Counted from the stretch's first letter, positions 16,608-25,444 are shown. The stretch is DNA of 64,000 nt from Oligella sp050920755 (GCF_050920755.1 NZ_CP158480.1:2604001-2668000), one strand, 5' to 3'. Notes: generated by a model not told the origin, from the sequence alone. Numbers and translations: made by a program.

Positions 16608-17621
16608 CTAAGTAGTTAAAGCCGTCTGTTTACGATAGGCACCAGGTGCACTACCGGTCCATAGTTTAAACGCCCGATTAAATGCTGCCGGATCCTCGAA
16701 ACCCAGATTAGTACCGATCGTTGCGATAGGGGCATCTGTTTTATTTAACAACTCAATCGCAACATCCCGCCGCAAATTATCCTTGATGGTTTGAAAGGTT
16801 GTGCCTTCTGCTGCAAGGCGCCTAGCTAGGGTTCGGGGCGATATATGATGAACTAATGCAACATCGCTAACGGTTAAATTTTGATCTAATCTGCCTTGCA
16901 AATAGTGACGCAACTGGTGCGTGTGTGGTCTGTCATTGGGTGAAAAATAAAACCAGTTAAGCGGTGCGTTGCGTATAAATTCATTTAACACAGCTGGATC
17001 CTGACGAATTGGCTCACGCAAATAAGCCGCATCCAAGTAAAGTGCTGTTATTTTTTGATCAAAGGCGATAGGACCGGGATAAAGCTGATCGTATTCCGAC
17101 GCATGGCTTGGCTTAGCAAAAGGAAAAGCGATACGTTTAAAGGGTATTTTGCGTCCTATTAACCACGATGAGACACCCTGCACCAGCATCAACATCAACT
17201 CAAGTGTCAGTATACGTGTATGGCCTAAATCCTTTTTTTCTTCGAGCTCTATTTTAATGATCCCCTTTGAACTCGTCTTGACCTTAAATTCCACATCGTC
17301 CAGCAGTAGATAGAAAAAATTTCTAAACCGATTAAGCGCCACACCCAGATCCGGGGCATCTAGCATCACCATGCATAAGTATTTAAGCGTGCCATTTCGC
17401 AAAGGCCGTGAAAAAAGACCAGGCGTTTCATCGTTGAACTCAATCGCAATCATACGATAGAGCTGAGCGAATTTGCTCATACTAATGCGTGTACCCTCAC
17501 AGCCCAACAGTGCCGGTGAAATGCCAATTTTAGCCACCCACTCCTCAGCGTTACTTATGTACTTTGAGGCACCAGCGAGCAGGGCATTCACAAAACGTAC
17601 GGAAATGGTCTGGATTTCCAT
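16608..17621 (-). CDS. AraC-family regulator with arabinose-binding-type N-terminal domain
   Basis: Transcription factor of 337 residues. The first 190 or so match the PF12625-type ligand domain (for example GLFSRPLRNGTLKYLCMVML), and the C-terminal two helix-turn-helix motifs read LTVSDVALVHHISPRTLARR and APIATIGTNLGFEDPAAFNR, ending in WTGSAPGAYRK. Regulators of this architecture often control acyl-CoA and lipid degradation genes. It lies centrally in the fatty-acyl cluster, divergent from the acyl-CoA dehydrogenase, so control of that cluster is plausible but inferred. Confidence 0.88.
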   Translation of the reverse strand: MEIQTISVRFVNALLAGASKYISNAEEWVAKIGISPALLGCEGTRISMSKFAQLYRMIAIEFNDETPGLFSRPLRNGTLKYLCMVMLDAPDLGVALNRFRNFFYLLLDDVEFKVKTSSKGIIKIELEEKKDLGHTRILTLELMLMLVQGVSSWLIGRKIPFKRIAFPFAKPSHASEYDQLYPGPIAFDQKITALYLDAAYLREPIRQDPAVLNEFIRNAPLNWFYFSPNDRPHTHQLRHYLQGRLDQNLTVSDVALVHHISPRTLARRLAAEGTTFQTIKDNLRRDVAIELLNKTDAPIATIGTNLGFEDPAAFNRAFKLWTGSAPGAYRKQTALTT

Positions 17622-18058
17622 GGCCTATCACCCCAATTTACGTGTTTATTTAAAGAATGACTTAGCAATTAGACAAATCAACTGAGTTCATTTTACATAT
17701 AAACATACTCCGTGGCAGCTTTTGCATAGTTTTAGTCCTTCCCTGCCATTTGAATATATAAACGACTGCCATAGAATGGTTAATAACAACTAAAGTCAGA
17801 AACATAAAAATAGTGCCGTATTAGAAATAGATAGCGGCCACCACAGGAGACATTGCTAACGCTTGGTGAGAGGTCACAGCAACCCTAAAAGATAGGCGCT
17901 CAAGGCCCTACCAAGAAGAGACAGAGGCTATCTACGCCACTTAGCTTTTAAATGACTTTAACTATTTATATTTAACTAAATAACGGCCTCTTAGTGCTGT
18001 TCTAGGGTGCTTGTTGCCTGCATTTTGTGACATGTAACAACACCAAGGGAGTATAGCC
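17622..18058. other. Divergent promoter region of the AraC and acyl-CoA dehydrogenase genes
   Basis: 437 bases without a gene. The left half holds the second copy of the duplicated leader; the right half is A+T-rich and ends with an AAGGGAG binding site about 9 bases before the dehydrogenase ATG. No further coding remnant could be recognised between 17857 and 18050. Confidence 0.6.
17684..17856 (+). repeat. Duplicated leader segment, copy B
   Basis: Second copy of the segment at 13640-13825, slightly shorter through small deletions. It again ends in ACAGGAGACAT with no start codon behind it, and lies about 200 bases before the acyl-CoA dehydrogenase gene. Confidence 0.8.
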
Positions 18059-19189
18059 ATGCAATTTGAATTAACTCAAGAACAAAAGCAAATACAATCG
18101 TTAGCACAGCAATTCGCAAACAACGAAATAAAACCCATTGCCGCTCAAGCAGACCAAAACGCACAGTTTCCTATGTCTATCTATGATAATGCCTTTTCTC
18201 TTGGCTTATTAAACTCCTCACTACCACAGGAGTACGGGGGTGCAGGTCTGGGTTGTATGGAATTAGTGCTGATCACAGAGGCACTTTGCTATGGTTGCTT
18301 AGGCATCGGTGCCGCCTTATGCATCAATTCCCTAGCCGCTGAACCAATCTTAATCGCTGGTACTTACGAACAAAAAACAAAGTACCTAAGCCGCCTGACA
18401 TCTGGGGCGATGGCAAGCTTCGCGCTAACTGAGCCTTCAGCCGGCTCTGATGTCGTATCGATAAAAACCAAGGCAGAAAAAGTTCAGGGCGGCTATCGAT
18501 TAACAGGTAGCAAAATATGGATCTCCAACGCCAATATGGCTGAGTTTTTTGTGGTCTTTGCAAAAACCGATCCTCAAGGTGGTTATAAGGGCTTATCTGC
18601 TTTTATCGTACCCGCCGACACAGAGGGACTCTCGGTAGGTGCCCCGCTTTCCAAAATGGGGCAAAAGGCAGCGCCTGCGTGCGAGGTATTATTGGATAAT
18701 GTCTTTGTGCCAGACGAGCAATTGTTGGGCGAAGAAGGCAATGGCTTCAACATCGCAATGAAAGTGTTTGACCGCTCAAGACCGATGGTAGCCGCCTTTG
18801 GGGTTGGCTTAATCCAGCGCTGTCTGGATGAATCTCTTGCCTATGCCAGAGAACGTGAATCAATGGGCAGACCGTTGATAGCACACCAAGCGATTGCACA
18901 CAAGCTAGCAGACATGCGCATGCGCTTAGAGACTGCCCGGTTGCTCACATACCAAGCCGCATGGCGTTTAGATAATGGTCTTAACAACACAATCGAAGCA
19001 TCAATGGCCAAGGTAAATGCTGCTGATTCAGCCATGTGGGCAGCCACAGAAACCATACAAATTTTTGGTGGTATGGGTTATTCAACCGAGTATCCGGCCG
19101 AAAAACTTTTCCGTGATGCCAAAGTATTACAAATCTACGAGGGCACTTCCGAAATCCAGCGCAATATCATCGCACGTGAACTAATGTAA
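18059..19189 (+). CDS. Acyl-CoA dehydrogenase
   Basis: FAD-dependent acyl-CoA dehydrogenase of 376 residues for the first oxidation step of beta-oxidation. MASFALTEPSAGSDV and KIWISNAN are the flavin-binding signatures, and the catalytic base is the Glu in LQIYEGTSEIQRNII, at the short/medium-chain position. FGGMGYSTEYPAEKLFRDAK precedes it. The thiolase gene follows 23 bases later on the same strand, so the two form an operon. The enoyl-CoA hydratase and 3-hydroxyacyl-CoA dehydrogenase steps are not encoded next to it. Confidence 0.92.
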   Translation: MQFELTQEQKQIQSLAQQFANNEIKPIAAQADQNAQFPMSIYDNAFSLGLLNSSLPQEYGGAGLGCMELVLITEALCYGCLGIGAALCINSLAAEPILIAGTYEQKTKYLSRLTSGAMASFALTEPSAGSDVVSIKTKAEKVQGGYRLTGSKIWISNANMAEFFVVFAKTDPQGGYKGLSAFIVPADTEGLSVGAPLSKMGQKAAPACEVLLDNVFVPDEQLLGEEGNGFNIAMKVFDRSRPMVAAFGVGLIQRCLDESLAYARERESMGRPLIAHQAIAHKLADMRMRLETARLLTYQAAWRLDNGLNNTIEASMAKVNAADSAMWAATETIQIFGGMGYSTEYPAEKLFRDAKVLQIYEGTSEIQRNIIARELM

Positions 19190-19212
19190 ATTGTCATTTA
19201 AAGGGTAATAAT

Positions 19213-20406
19213 ATGAGTAAAATTCATTCTGATGAAGTGGTTATTCTAGAGGCTGTACGTACAGCATTTGGTCGTCGTGGCGGCGCTTTGAGAGAAACAC
19301 GCCCAGACACCATGCTAGCAGCTGCGCTTAAGGCGCTTATCAGTCATTCGGGCCTACCAAGCAACAGGGTAGGTGATGTGTTAGCAGGTTGCGTCAGCCA
19401 AGCCGGTGAGCAAGGGGGCAATATCGCTCGCCAAGCTTTGCTAGTTGCGGGCTTTCCTGAAACCGTACCTGGTGTCAGCATGAATCGCATGTGTGGCTCT
19501 AGCCAATACGCCATCCATGTGGCAGCCCAAGCGGTAGGTATGCAAGATATGGATTTTGCTATCGCCTGCGGGGTCGAAAGCATGAGTCGCGTCCCTATGT
19601 TTCTTGACTTAACTTTAGGGCAACATGATTTTACCGGCTTCGACAATTTGCATCCGGACTTATTAAAACGTTTTGATATTCCGCATCAAGTAGAAAGTGC
19701 AGAGCTGATTGCAGAGCATTGGTCTTTAACTCGGACGGAATTAGATGATTATGCAGTAGAGAGTCATAAGCGGGCTAAAGCAGCGCGTGATGCTGGCTTA
19801 CACTCTGAAATCGTACCATTGCAAGGCGTGGATAAGGAAGGCAAGCCCCTCACCCTAGATCACGATGAAGGCATCAGAGACACCATCGATAGAGCCCGCA
19901 TGGATGCGATGGCACCGGTTTTTAGACCCGCTGATACAGGTAAAATAACCGCCGCCAATGCCAGCCAGATGTCTGATGGAGCCGCCGCAGTTTTAGTTGG
20001 CCGTTATGGTCCTGCCTCTGAATTAGGACTCAAAGCTAAAGCAAAGTTTTTAGCTAGAGTTGTGGTGGGCTCCGATCCCATCATGCAACTCACCGGTGTG
20101 ATACCTGCGACACATCAAGCCTTAGCCAAAGCCGGTTTAAGCATTAAGGATTTAGACTGGATCGAAGTAAACGAAGCCTTTGCCAGTGTCGCCCTTTGTT
20201 TTGAGCGTGAATTTAAACCTGACACAACCATTCTTAACCCGTGGGGTGGCGCCATCGCTCATGGTCACCCTCTAGGCGGCACAGGCGCTGGTTTAATGGC
20301 CAAAATGCTCTCGGGACTACGCCATGTCGATGGCGAGCTAGGTTTACAAGTGATGTGTATTGGTCATGGCATGGCAACGGCGACGATCGTACAGCGCTTG
20401 GATTAA
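19213..20406 (+). CDS. Acetyl-CoA acyltransferase (thiolase)
   Basis: Thiolase of 397 residues that cleaves 3-ketoacyl-CoA. The acyl-accepting Cys94 lies in SMNRMCGSSQYAIH; EVNEAFASVAL, NPWGGAIAHGHPLGGTGAGL and the second catalytic Cys in VMCIGHGMATATIV complete the active site. The usual CIGGG motif is CIGHG. It is the second gene of the operon with the acyl-CoA dehydrogenase and ends in a clear terminator. Its C-terminus resembles the thiolase relict at 13.9 kb, suggesting that a paralogue once preceded the acyl-CoA ligase. Confidence 0.93.
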   Translation: MSKIHSDEVVILEAVRTAFGRRGGALRETRPDTMLAAALKALISHSGLPSNRVGDVLAGCVSQAGEQGGNIARQALLVAGFPETVPGVSMNRMCGSSQYAIHVAAQAVGMQDMDFAIACGVESMSRVPMFLDLTLGQHDFTGFDNLHPDLLKRFDIPHQVESAELIAEHWSLTRTELDDYAVESHKRAKAARDAGLHSEIVPLQGVDKEGKPLTLDHDEGIRDTIDRARMDAMAPVFRPADTGKITAANASQMSDGAAAVLVGRYGPASELGLKAKAKFLARVVVGSDPIMQLTGVIPATHQALAKAGLSIKDLDWIEVNEAFASVALCFEREFKPDTTILNPWGGAIAHGHPLGGTGAGLMAKMLSGLRHVDGELGLQVMCIGHGMATATIVQRLD

Positions 20407-20479
20407 GGCCATGATTAGTTAATCACGGTCATCAGCAAATCATGCGTAGATGAGTCATGTTAAATCAGACACATACTAA

Positions 20480-20512
20480 AAACCTCAACCCCAGGTTGGG
20501 GTTTTTGCTTTT
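20480..20512 (+). terminator. Terminator behind the thiolase gene
   Basis: AACCCC-AGGTT-GGGGTT stem-loop followed by a T-rich stretch (TTTGCTTTT). Confidence 0.8.
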
Positions 20513-20616
20513 CATGACAAAGCATAAAATCTGTAGATAGGCTCATGATAGACATTTTAGACTGCTTCCGCTAAGCTATTCTTTAGTAATAAAAACGCCA
20601 AACCTAAGGAGAATTT

Positions 20617-20874
20617 ATGACGACACCACGTATGACGAATCTGTTTTTACAGTTAGGCTTAGATGCAAGCGAGGAGGCGATTGCCGAGTTCATTGCTAAG
20701 CATCAACTGGCGGCCGATGTAGAGATTCAAGACGCACCCTTCTGGACAGATGGGCAGCGTCAATTTATTCAGGAAAAGCTGGCAAGTGACGGTGAGTGGG
20801 CACCCATTGTGGATCAATTGAATGAGGCCTTGCACGAAGACTCCGTCAAGCAACAGACGCTCCAAGACAAGTAA
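20617..20874 (+). CDS. DUF2789 family protein
   Basis: Small soluble protein of 85 residues. NLFLQLGLDASEEAIAEFI, APFWTDGQRQFIQEKLASDG and EWAPIVDQLNEAL match the DUF2789 pattern. Its function is unknown. AAGGAG lies seven bases before the ATG and a terminator follows, so it is a single-gene unit. Confidence 0.82.
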   Translation: MTTPRMTNLFLQLGLDASEEAIAEFIAKHQLAADVEIQDAPFWTDGQRQFIQEKLASDGEWAPIVDQLNEALHEDSVKQQTLQDK

Positions 20875-20888
20875 TTACTCATCTTAAA

Positions 20889-20923
20889 GCCGGCGCTGCT
20901 AAAAACAGCAGGCCGGACTTTTA
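20889..20923 (+). terminator. Terminator behind the DUF2789 gene
   Basis: CCGGCGCTGCT pairs with AGCAGGCCGG, with one bulge, around an A-rich loop and is followed by CTTTTAT. Confidence 0.7.
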
Positions 20924-20940
20924 TCTTATGGTAATAATTT

Positions 20941-21296
20941 TTAGTTAAGGATATTAAATCCACCATCAACATAAATATTGCCACCAGTTATTGCTCGTGC
21001 ACCATCACTCGCTAAAAACACACTTAAGGGTCCAACATCATCAATATTCACGGCCCCCATCGGCGCACGCTGTGCATTTTCCTCAACAAGTGCATCAAAA
21101 CTGGCAATCCCTGACGCAGCGCGAGTCATAATCGTTCCGGGAGAAATCGCATTGACTCGGATACCCTGTTCACCCAACTCATAAGCAAGATAGCGTACTG
21201 TAGACTCTAAGGCTGCTTTGACGGGCCCCATAATACTGTAATTAGGGACAACCTCCTGCCCTCCCAGGTAACTCATCGTCATCAAGCTACCACCGT
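20941..21296 (-). pseudogene. Second fabI-like gene, 3' half only
   Basis: The last 118 codons of an enoyl-ACP reductase-like gene, from GGSLMTMSYLGG to IYVDGGFNILN, roughly 90 percent identical by eye to the complete fabI at 10.35 kb. The Tyr/Lys pair (NYSIMGPVKAAL) is retained. The frame is cut at base 21296 by the end of IS5 copy 2; the missing N-terminal half is not on the far side of the insertion, so DNA was deleted or rearranged as well. The nucleotide loop is gone, hence no function. Confidence 0.9.
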
Positions 21297-21366
21297 GAGA
21301 CCTTTGCAATAACCCCTCAAACTTCCTAAAATATGGCTTATTTCCTTGCTTTCTTACTTCAGTCCC

Positions 21367-22377
21367 ATGAGTAGTTTCTTTCAACAAACCGCCAAAGCCC
21401 GTATTGCCAAACACCTCGACCGTTTTCCGTTACTTAAGTTAGATCAAGTGATTGATTGGCGACCGATTGAACGCTACCTCAATTCACAAAAGCAGCGTCG
21501 ATTGACGACTCAACAAGGTCGTCCGAGTTATCCCGTGCTCGCCATGTTTAAGGCAGTCCTATTGGGTCAATGGCATAGCCTCTCCGATCCGGAGCTTGAG
21601 CATAGTTTGGTGACTCGCATTGATTTTACGATTTTTTGCGGTTTTGATGATATGGACGTTCCCGATCACAGTACCCTATGCCGTTACCGTAATTGGTTGG
21701 CTGAGGAGGGTTTATTGGATAAGCTGTTAGTGCTTATCAATCAGCAGTTAAGCGAGAAGGGTCTAAAAGTAGCCAAGGCGCAAACGGCAGTGGTTGATGC
21801 GACGATTATTCAAACGGCAGGTCGTAAGAAAATGAAGGCAATTGAGCAGCTTGAGGACGGTGAGTATCATGAGTCTGCACCAAGCACTGATAAGGATGCA
21901 CGTTGGACAAAAAAGGGGGCTGACTTCCATTTAGGCTTTAAGCTACATGCTCGTTCGGATGGTGAGGGCTATATTGAAAAGCTTAATACCACGCCCGCTA
22001 ATGTGCATGAGGTTAATCAACTTGAACCGCTCGTTAATGATTTGAAACAGGGCACGAGAGTAGAAGCGGATAAGGGCTATAGCAGCGCAAAGAATCGAAA
22101 GCGATTACAAGCGCTCGGCTTAGAAGATGGCATTATGCAAAAGGCGCATCGCGGTTCAGTGTTGACACGTGAGCAGATAGAACGCAACAAGCGTTTATCT
22201 AAGACTCGCTATGTGATTGAGCAAAGTTTCGGCACGCTGCACCGTAAATTCAAACATAAGCGGGCAAGCTGTTTTGGTCTCGTCAAGGTGCATGCGCAGT
22301 CGCTTTTGAAAGCGATTTGCATCAATTGTTTAAAAGCTGCCAATAAGCTTAGGATAGTTGCGCCTAATTTTGCCTAA
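21367..22377 (+). CDS. IS5-family transposase, copy 2
   Basis: 336-residue DDE transposase with Asp in AVVDATIIQTAG, Asp in VEADKGYSS and Glu in YVIEQSFGTL. The frame is intact. It has a private Leu in GADFHLGF where the other two copies have Ile. Confidence 0.92.
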   Translation: MSSFFQQTAKARIAKHLDRFPLLKLDQVIDWRPIERYLNSQKQRRLTTQQGRPSYPVLAMFKAVLLGQWHSLSDPELEHSLVTRIDFTIFCGFDDMDVPDHSTLCRYRNWLAEEGLLDKLLVLINQQLSEKGLKVAKAQTAVVDATIIQTAGRKKMKAIEQLEDGEYHESAPSTDKDARWTKKGADFHLGFKLHARSDGEGYIEKLNTTPANVHEVNQLEPLVNDLKQGTRVEADKGYSSAKNRKRLQALGLEDGIMQKAHRGSVLTREQIERNKRLSKTRYVIEQSFGTLHRKFKHKRASCFGLVKVHAQSLLKAICINCLKAANKLRIVAPNFA

Positions 22378-22394
22378 AAGGCAGAGTTAGGCAG

Positions 22395-22421
22395 ATAAAT
22401 GCCTAAAAAACAGGCATTTAT
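22395..22421 (+). terminator. Hairpin behind the IS5 transposase
   Basis: ATAAATGCCT and AGGCATTTAT form a perfect 10-bp stem around AAAAAAC, preceded by a second hairpin (GCCTAA...TTAGGC). The equivalent hairpins occur in copies 1 and 3, with one loop change in copy 3. It probably ends transposase transcription. Confidence 0.7.
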
Positions 22422-22516
22422 CGATAAAAGCGGGGTGAAATTTGTCGAAAATTTCCTAAAAAAATCAAAAAATTTCCAAGTAGAACAGAAATCCGGTATT
22501 TAACTGCTTTTATGCA

Positions 22517-22524
22517 AAAGTCTC
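22517..22524. repeat. Target duplication of the IS66 element, left
   Basis: AAAGTCTC, identical to 24842-24849. Eight bases is the standard length for IS66-family insertions. The target is the terminal sequence of IS5 copy 2. Confidence 0.93.
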
Positions 22525-22597
22525 GTAAGTGTCCGACGAACACATATTGAATCTTTCAACAATTAAGGCTCCGAGCTTTGTTCGGAGCCTTAATTGC

Positions 22598-24262
22598 TTA
22601 GCTGTTTGATGTTGCCGTGAGCGGTTGCCAGTTGTGCGGCAATAGCGCTGCAATATCCCTCGCCTTATGCGTTGGCAAGCGCTCAAGCACATCCTTAAGG
22701 TAGGCATGTGGATCATGCCCGTTGAGCTTCGCTGATTGGATCAGTGACATGATGACCGCCGCCCGTCGACCTGCAATCGGTGACCCCACAAAGAGCCAAT
22801 TCTTGCGACCGATAGCAAGTGGACGAATGAGGTTCTCAACCGCATTATTATCCATCGGCACCATGGCATCATCCAATAGGCGCGTCAAGGCAGGCCAATT
22901 GTTGAGACTATACCCAATGGCTTTTGCAATCGCTGAGTTCGGTGGCACGATGGCCTGTTGTGCCCTGAGCCAATCAGCAAAGGTGTCGATGACTGGCTTC
23001 AGGTAGCGCTGTCGATAGCTGAGCCGTTCCGGTGGCGCCGGTTGTTTGGCTTGCGCTTCGTGCCGATACAGCACTTGAATGGTGGCTAAGGCTTGCTGTG
23101 CTACCGCGCTACCATTGGCTTGGTAAACATCATGAAATTTACGTCGCGCATGCGCCCAACAACCCGCTTCTATCACCTGACCACTGGCAAAGAGCGCTTT
23201 GTAGCCGGCATAATCATCACACATCAAGCTGCCTTGCCAATCACCTAAGAATTCACGTGCATAGACACCAGAACGACCTTCACGGAAGTCGTACACAACG
23301 GCTTTAAATGCGCTGTAAGCACTTGGCGCATAGACCCAGAAGAAGCCTCGCTGCGGCTTATCCTTCTTGTGATGCATATAGCGCACTGGCGTTTCATCGG
23401 CATGCAACACGGACTGCTTAAGTAGCTCCTTGCGCAAGGCATCCACTAAGGGGGCTAATTGCGCCCCGCATTGACCTACCCAATCCGCCAAGGTGGTGCG
23501 TGATAGGCGAATACCGGCACGCTCAAAGATCGATTCCTGTCGGTACAGGGGCAAGTGATCGACGTACTTCATGGTGAGTACCGCTGCTAAAAGACCAGAA
23601 GAGGCTAAGCCCTTATCAATAATTTGCGCCGGTACCGGTGCCTGCCTTAAGGTCTGACAAGGTTGGCACACGTACTTACCACGGATATGTTTCTCAAGGG
23701 TAAACTTGCCTGGTTGGTAGTCCAGCTTATGACTGACATCCTCACCAACACGCTGCAATTGGCAACCGCAACCACACGCGGTGTCTTCCAACTCGTGATG
23801 AATCTCAACCACCGGGATACCCGTTGGCAAGGCGTTTTCATTGATGCGTCGGCGACCACGAGGAGCTCGCTTAGCAGGTTCTTCCTGCAGCTGTTCAGCC
23901 AGTTGGCGAAGTTGCTCTTCTTTCTCGCCAATATCACTCCGGATATCTTCTTCAAACAGTCGATACTGTCGTTGATCCAAATGCTCGTGACTCTTATCGA
24001 AGCGAATACGCCTTAAGATTGCTAACTCCATGCGTACTTGCTCAAGCTGTTGATTTAGCAATCGATTGCTCGCATCACGCTCAACAATGGTGCGCTGATG
24101 CTCAACAATAGTCTGCTCGCATTCAGCAATTACAGCTTGCTGCGCAACAATGACCGCCTCCTGTTTGCCCAAGGCGGCATGACTCTGCAATAGCAACTGT
24201 CGCAGTTCATTCGCACTTAAGGCGTCAAGATTCGTAGGAAGGGTAAAAGAAGAGTTCGGCAT
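22598..24262 (-). CDS. tnpC: IS66-family transposase TnpC
   Basis: 554-residue transposase. An N-terminal coiled coil (about 20-85) is followed by a zinc-binding region (CGCGCQLQRVGED, VCQPCQ) and the DDE core: Asp in VLHADETPVRY, Asp in LMCDDYAGYK and Glu in NAVENLIRPLAIGRKNWLF. I chose ATG at 24262 (MPNSSFTLPTNLDAL); an upstream in-frame extension lacks a binding site. The frame is intact. Confidence 0.93.
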   Translation of the reverse strand: MPNSSFTLPTNLDALSANELRQLLLQSHAALGKQEAVIVAQQAVIAECEQTIVEHQRTIVERDASNRLLNQQLEQVRMELAILRRIRFDKSHEHLDQRQYRLFEEDIRSDIGEKEEQLRQLAEQLQEEPAKRAPRGRRRINENALPTGIPVVEIHHELEDTACGCGCQLQRVGEDVSHKLDYQPGKFTLEKHIRGKYVCQPCQTLRQAPVPAQIIDKGLASSGLLAAVLTMKYVDHLPLYRQESIFERAGIRLSRTTLADWVGQCGAQLAPLVDALRKELLKQSVLHADETPVRYMHHKKDKPQRGFFWVYAPSAYSAFKAVVYDFREGRSGVYAREFLGDWQGSLMCDDYAGYKALFASGQVIEAGCWAHARRKFHDVYQANGSAVAQQALATIQVLYRHEAQAKQPAPPERLSYRQRYLKPVIDTFADWLRAQQAIVPPNSAIAKAIGYSLNNWPALTRLLDDAMVPMDNNAVENLIRPLAIGRKNWLFVGSPIAGRRAAVIMSLIQSAKLNGHDPHAYLKDVLERLPTHKARDIAALLPHNWQPLTATSNS

Positions 24263-24348
24263 GAGCTGTACTATAGCGCATGCCGATAAAAGAAGCGATA
24301 GGCACAATACCCAATTGACAAGATCGCAGCGATCAGGTCAAGATCAGA

Positions 24349-24762
24349 TTAGGCGTGACGAAAGGTGCCTGCATCCCCTAGACGTTGCCAAGGCAGACCA
24401 TACACTAAGGCGTGCAGCTGCGTTGCACTCAGGGTCGGATTGATTAAATCGCCCGCACCCCGAAAGCGTCCCTCATGCAAACGGCGTGTACATAACCACG
24501 TCCCCATCGCATCATGGCTTATCAGCTTTAACAGGTGTTGAGTGCGATTTAAGAACACATAGGCTTCATGAGGCGCCACCTGACCGAAGGTTTGAATGAC
24601 CTTGGTGCGTAGTGTATCCATACCAGCACGTAAGTCAGTGGCTTCACTCATAAGCACGATCTTCTCTAACGCCAACCAATCACCAGACCGTGCTTGGTGA
24701 GGTAAAATCAACGGAACACTCGCACCAGCAGTGCGACTAAACGTCTCAGACGTCAAGGGCAT
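24349..24762 (-). CDS. tnpB: IS66-family accessory protein TnpB
   Basis: 137 residues with the family signature DLRAGMDTLRTKVIQTFG, and YVFLNRTQHLLKLISHDAMG followed by LCTRRLHEGRF. TnpB is required with TnpC for transposition of IS66 elements. AGGAG precedes the ATG, and tnpC follows after 86 bases. Confidence 0.92.
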   Translation of the reverse strand: MPLTSETFSRTAGASVPLILPHQARSGDWLALEKIVLMSEATDLRAGMDTLRTKVIQTFGQVAPHEAYVFLNRTQHLLKLISHDAMGTWLCTRRLHEGRFRGAGDLINPTLSATQLHALVYGLPWQRLGDAGTFRHA

Positions 24763-24841
24763 GATTTTCTCCTAATCTAAACAAAACCTTAGTGTGACCT
24801 CAATTAGAAGAGATGGCTAGATGTGTTCGTCGGACGCTTAC

Positions 24842-24849
24842 AAAGTCTC
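24842..24849. repeat. Target duplication of the IS66 element, right
   Basis: AAAGTCTC; it represents the original last eight bases of IS5 copy 2, displaced by the insertion. Confidence 0.93.
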
Positions 24850-24884
24850 AACCTGCCGGATTTGCTAACCTCGCTGGGCAAACC

Positions 24885-24921
24885 AAAAAACCCAAACCAT
24901 CATAAGACAGTTTGGGTTTTT
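24885..24921. terminator. Terminator at the end of the S10 cluster
   Basis: AAAAACCCAAAC and GTTTGGGTTTTT form a perfect 12-base inverted repeat with a 12-base loop; A and T runs on both sides let it work in either direction. On the minus strand it ends the ribosomal unit behind rpsQ. Confidence 0.9.
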
Positions 24922-24966
24922 GGCTGTGAAATAACAGCATTAAATTAGCGTTGACTAACTACGTAA

Positions 24967-25242
24967 TTAAATAACGCGAGCCGCCTCAACTAATCTGATA
25001 GCAGTCCATGATTTATCCTTAGAGATAGGACGGCCTTCTGCGATTTCAACGGTATCGCCTTCGTTGTACTGGTTCTCTTCGTCGTGCGCTTTGTAGTTTT
25101 TAGAGCGGTTAACGAATTTACCGTAAAGTGGGTGCTTAACACGGCGATCAACACGAACAACAATGGTTTTATCCATTTTGTTGCTCACCACTTTACCAAT
25201 TAAGGTACGCTGGCGTTTCTCTGTAGTTTGAGTTTCGCTCAT
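24967..25242 (-). CDS. rpsQ: 30S ribosomal protein S17
   Basis: 91 residues with RTLIGKVVSNKMDKTIVVRVDRRVKHPLYGKFV, the S17 OB fold that binds 16S rRNA. It is the last gene of the cluster here, one base behind rpmC, and is followed by a strong terminator rather than by rplN. Confidence 0.97.
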   Translation of the reverse strand: MSETQTTEKRQRTLIGKVVSNKMDKTIVVRVDRRVKHPLYGKFVNRSKNYKAHDEENQYNEGDTVEIAEGRPISKDKSWTAIRLVEAARVI

Positions 25243-25243
25243 A

Positions 25244-25435
25244 TTAGTTACCTGCCTTTTCGGTTAAGATAGTGCGTACACGTGCAATATCGCGACGTAC
25301 TTTTGACAACTGGCTGCTATCAGCTAATTGCTGAGTAGCGTGTTGCATACGCAAGTTAAATTGTGCCTTTAGTAAGGACTCGAGCTCTTTATGAAGCTCG
25401 GTCACGTCCTTTTCACGTAATTCAGATGCTTTCAT
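25244..25435 (-). CDS. rpmC: 50S ribosomal protein L29
   Basis: 63 residues, MKASELREKDVTELHKELE, a two-helix protein near the exit of the peptide tunnel. LLKAQFNLRMQHATQQLADS closely resembles Bordetella-type L29. It lies between rplP and rpsQ in the standard order. Confidence 0.97.
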   Translation of the reverse strand: MKASELREKDVTELHKELESLLKAQFNLRMQHATQQLADSSQLSKVRRDIARVRTILTEKAGN

Positions 25436-25444
25436 AAATACCTC

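Larger units (their letters stand above)
21297..22524 (+). mobile_element. IS5-family element (IS1106-like), copy 2
   Basis: 1228 bp, left end GAGACCTTTGCAATAA, right end (inverted) GAGACTTTTGCATAAA. It truncates the second fabI-like gene and is itself the target of the IS66-family element inserted at its right terminus. The host sequences on its two sides (fabI to the left, ribosomal cluster beyond the IS66 element to the right) do not belong together, so this copy marks a rearrangement breakpoint. Confidence 0.92.
22525..24841 (-). mobile_element. IS66-family element nested in the end of IS5 copy 2
   Basis: 2317 bp bounded by inverted ends GTAAGTGTCCGACGAACACA and GTAAGCGTCCGACGAACACA, with the family-typical GTAAGYG terminus. 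It encodes tnpB and tnpC but no tnpA, as in the ISBst12-like branch. A perfect 8-bp target duplication shows a simple, unrearranged and recent insertion. It is younger than IS5 copy 2. Confidence 0.95.
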
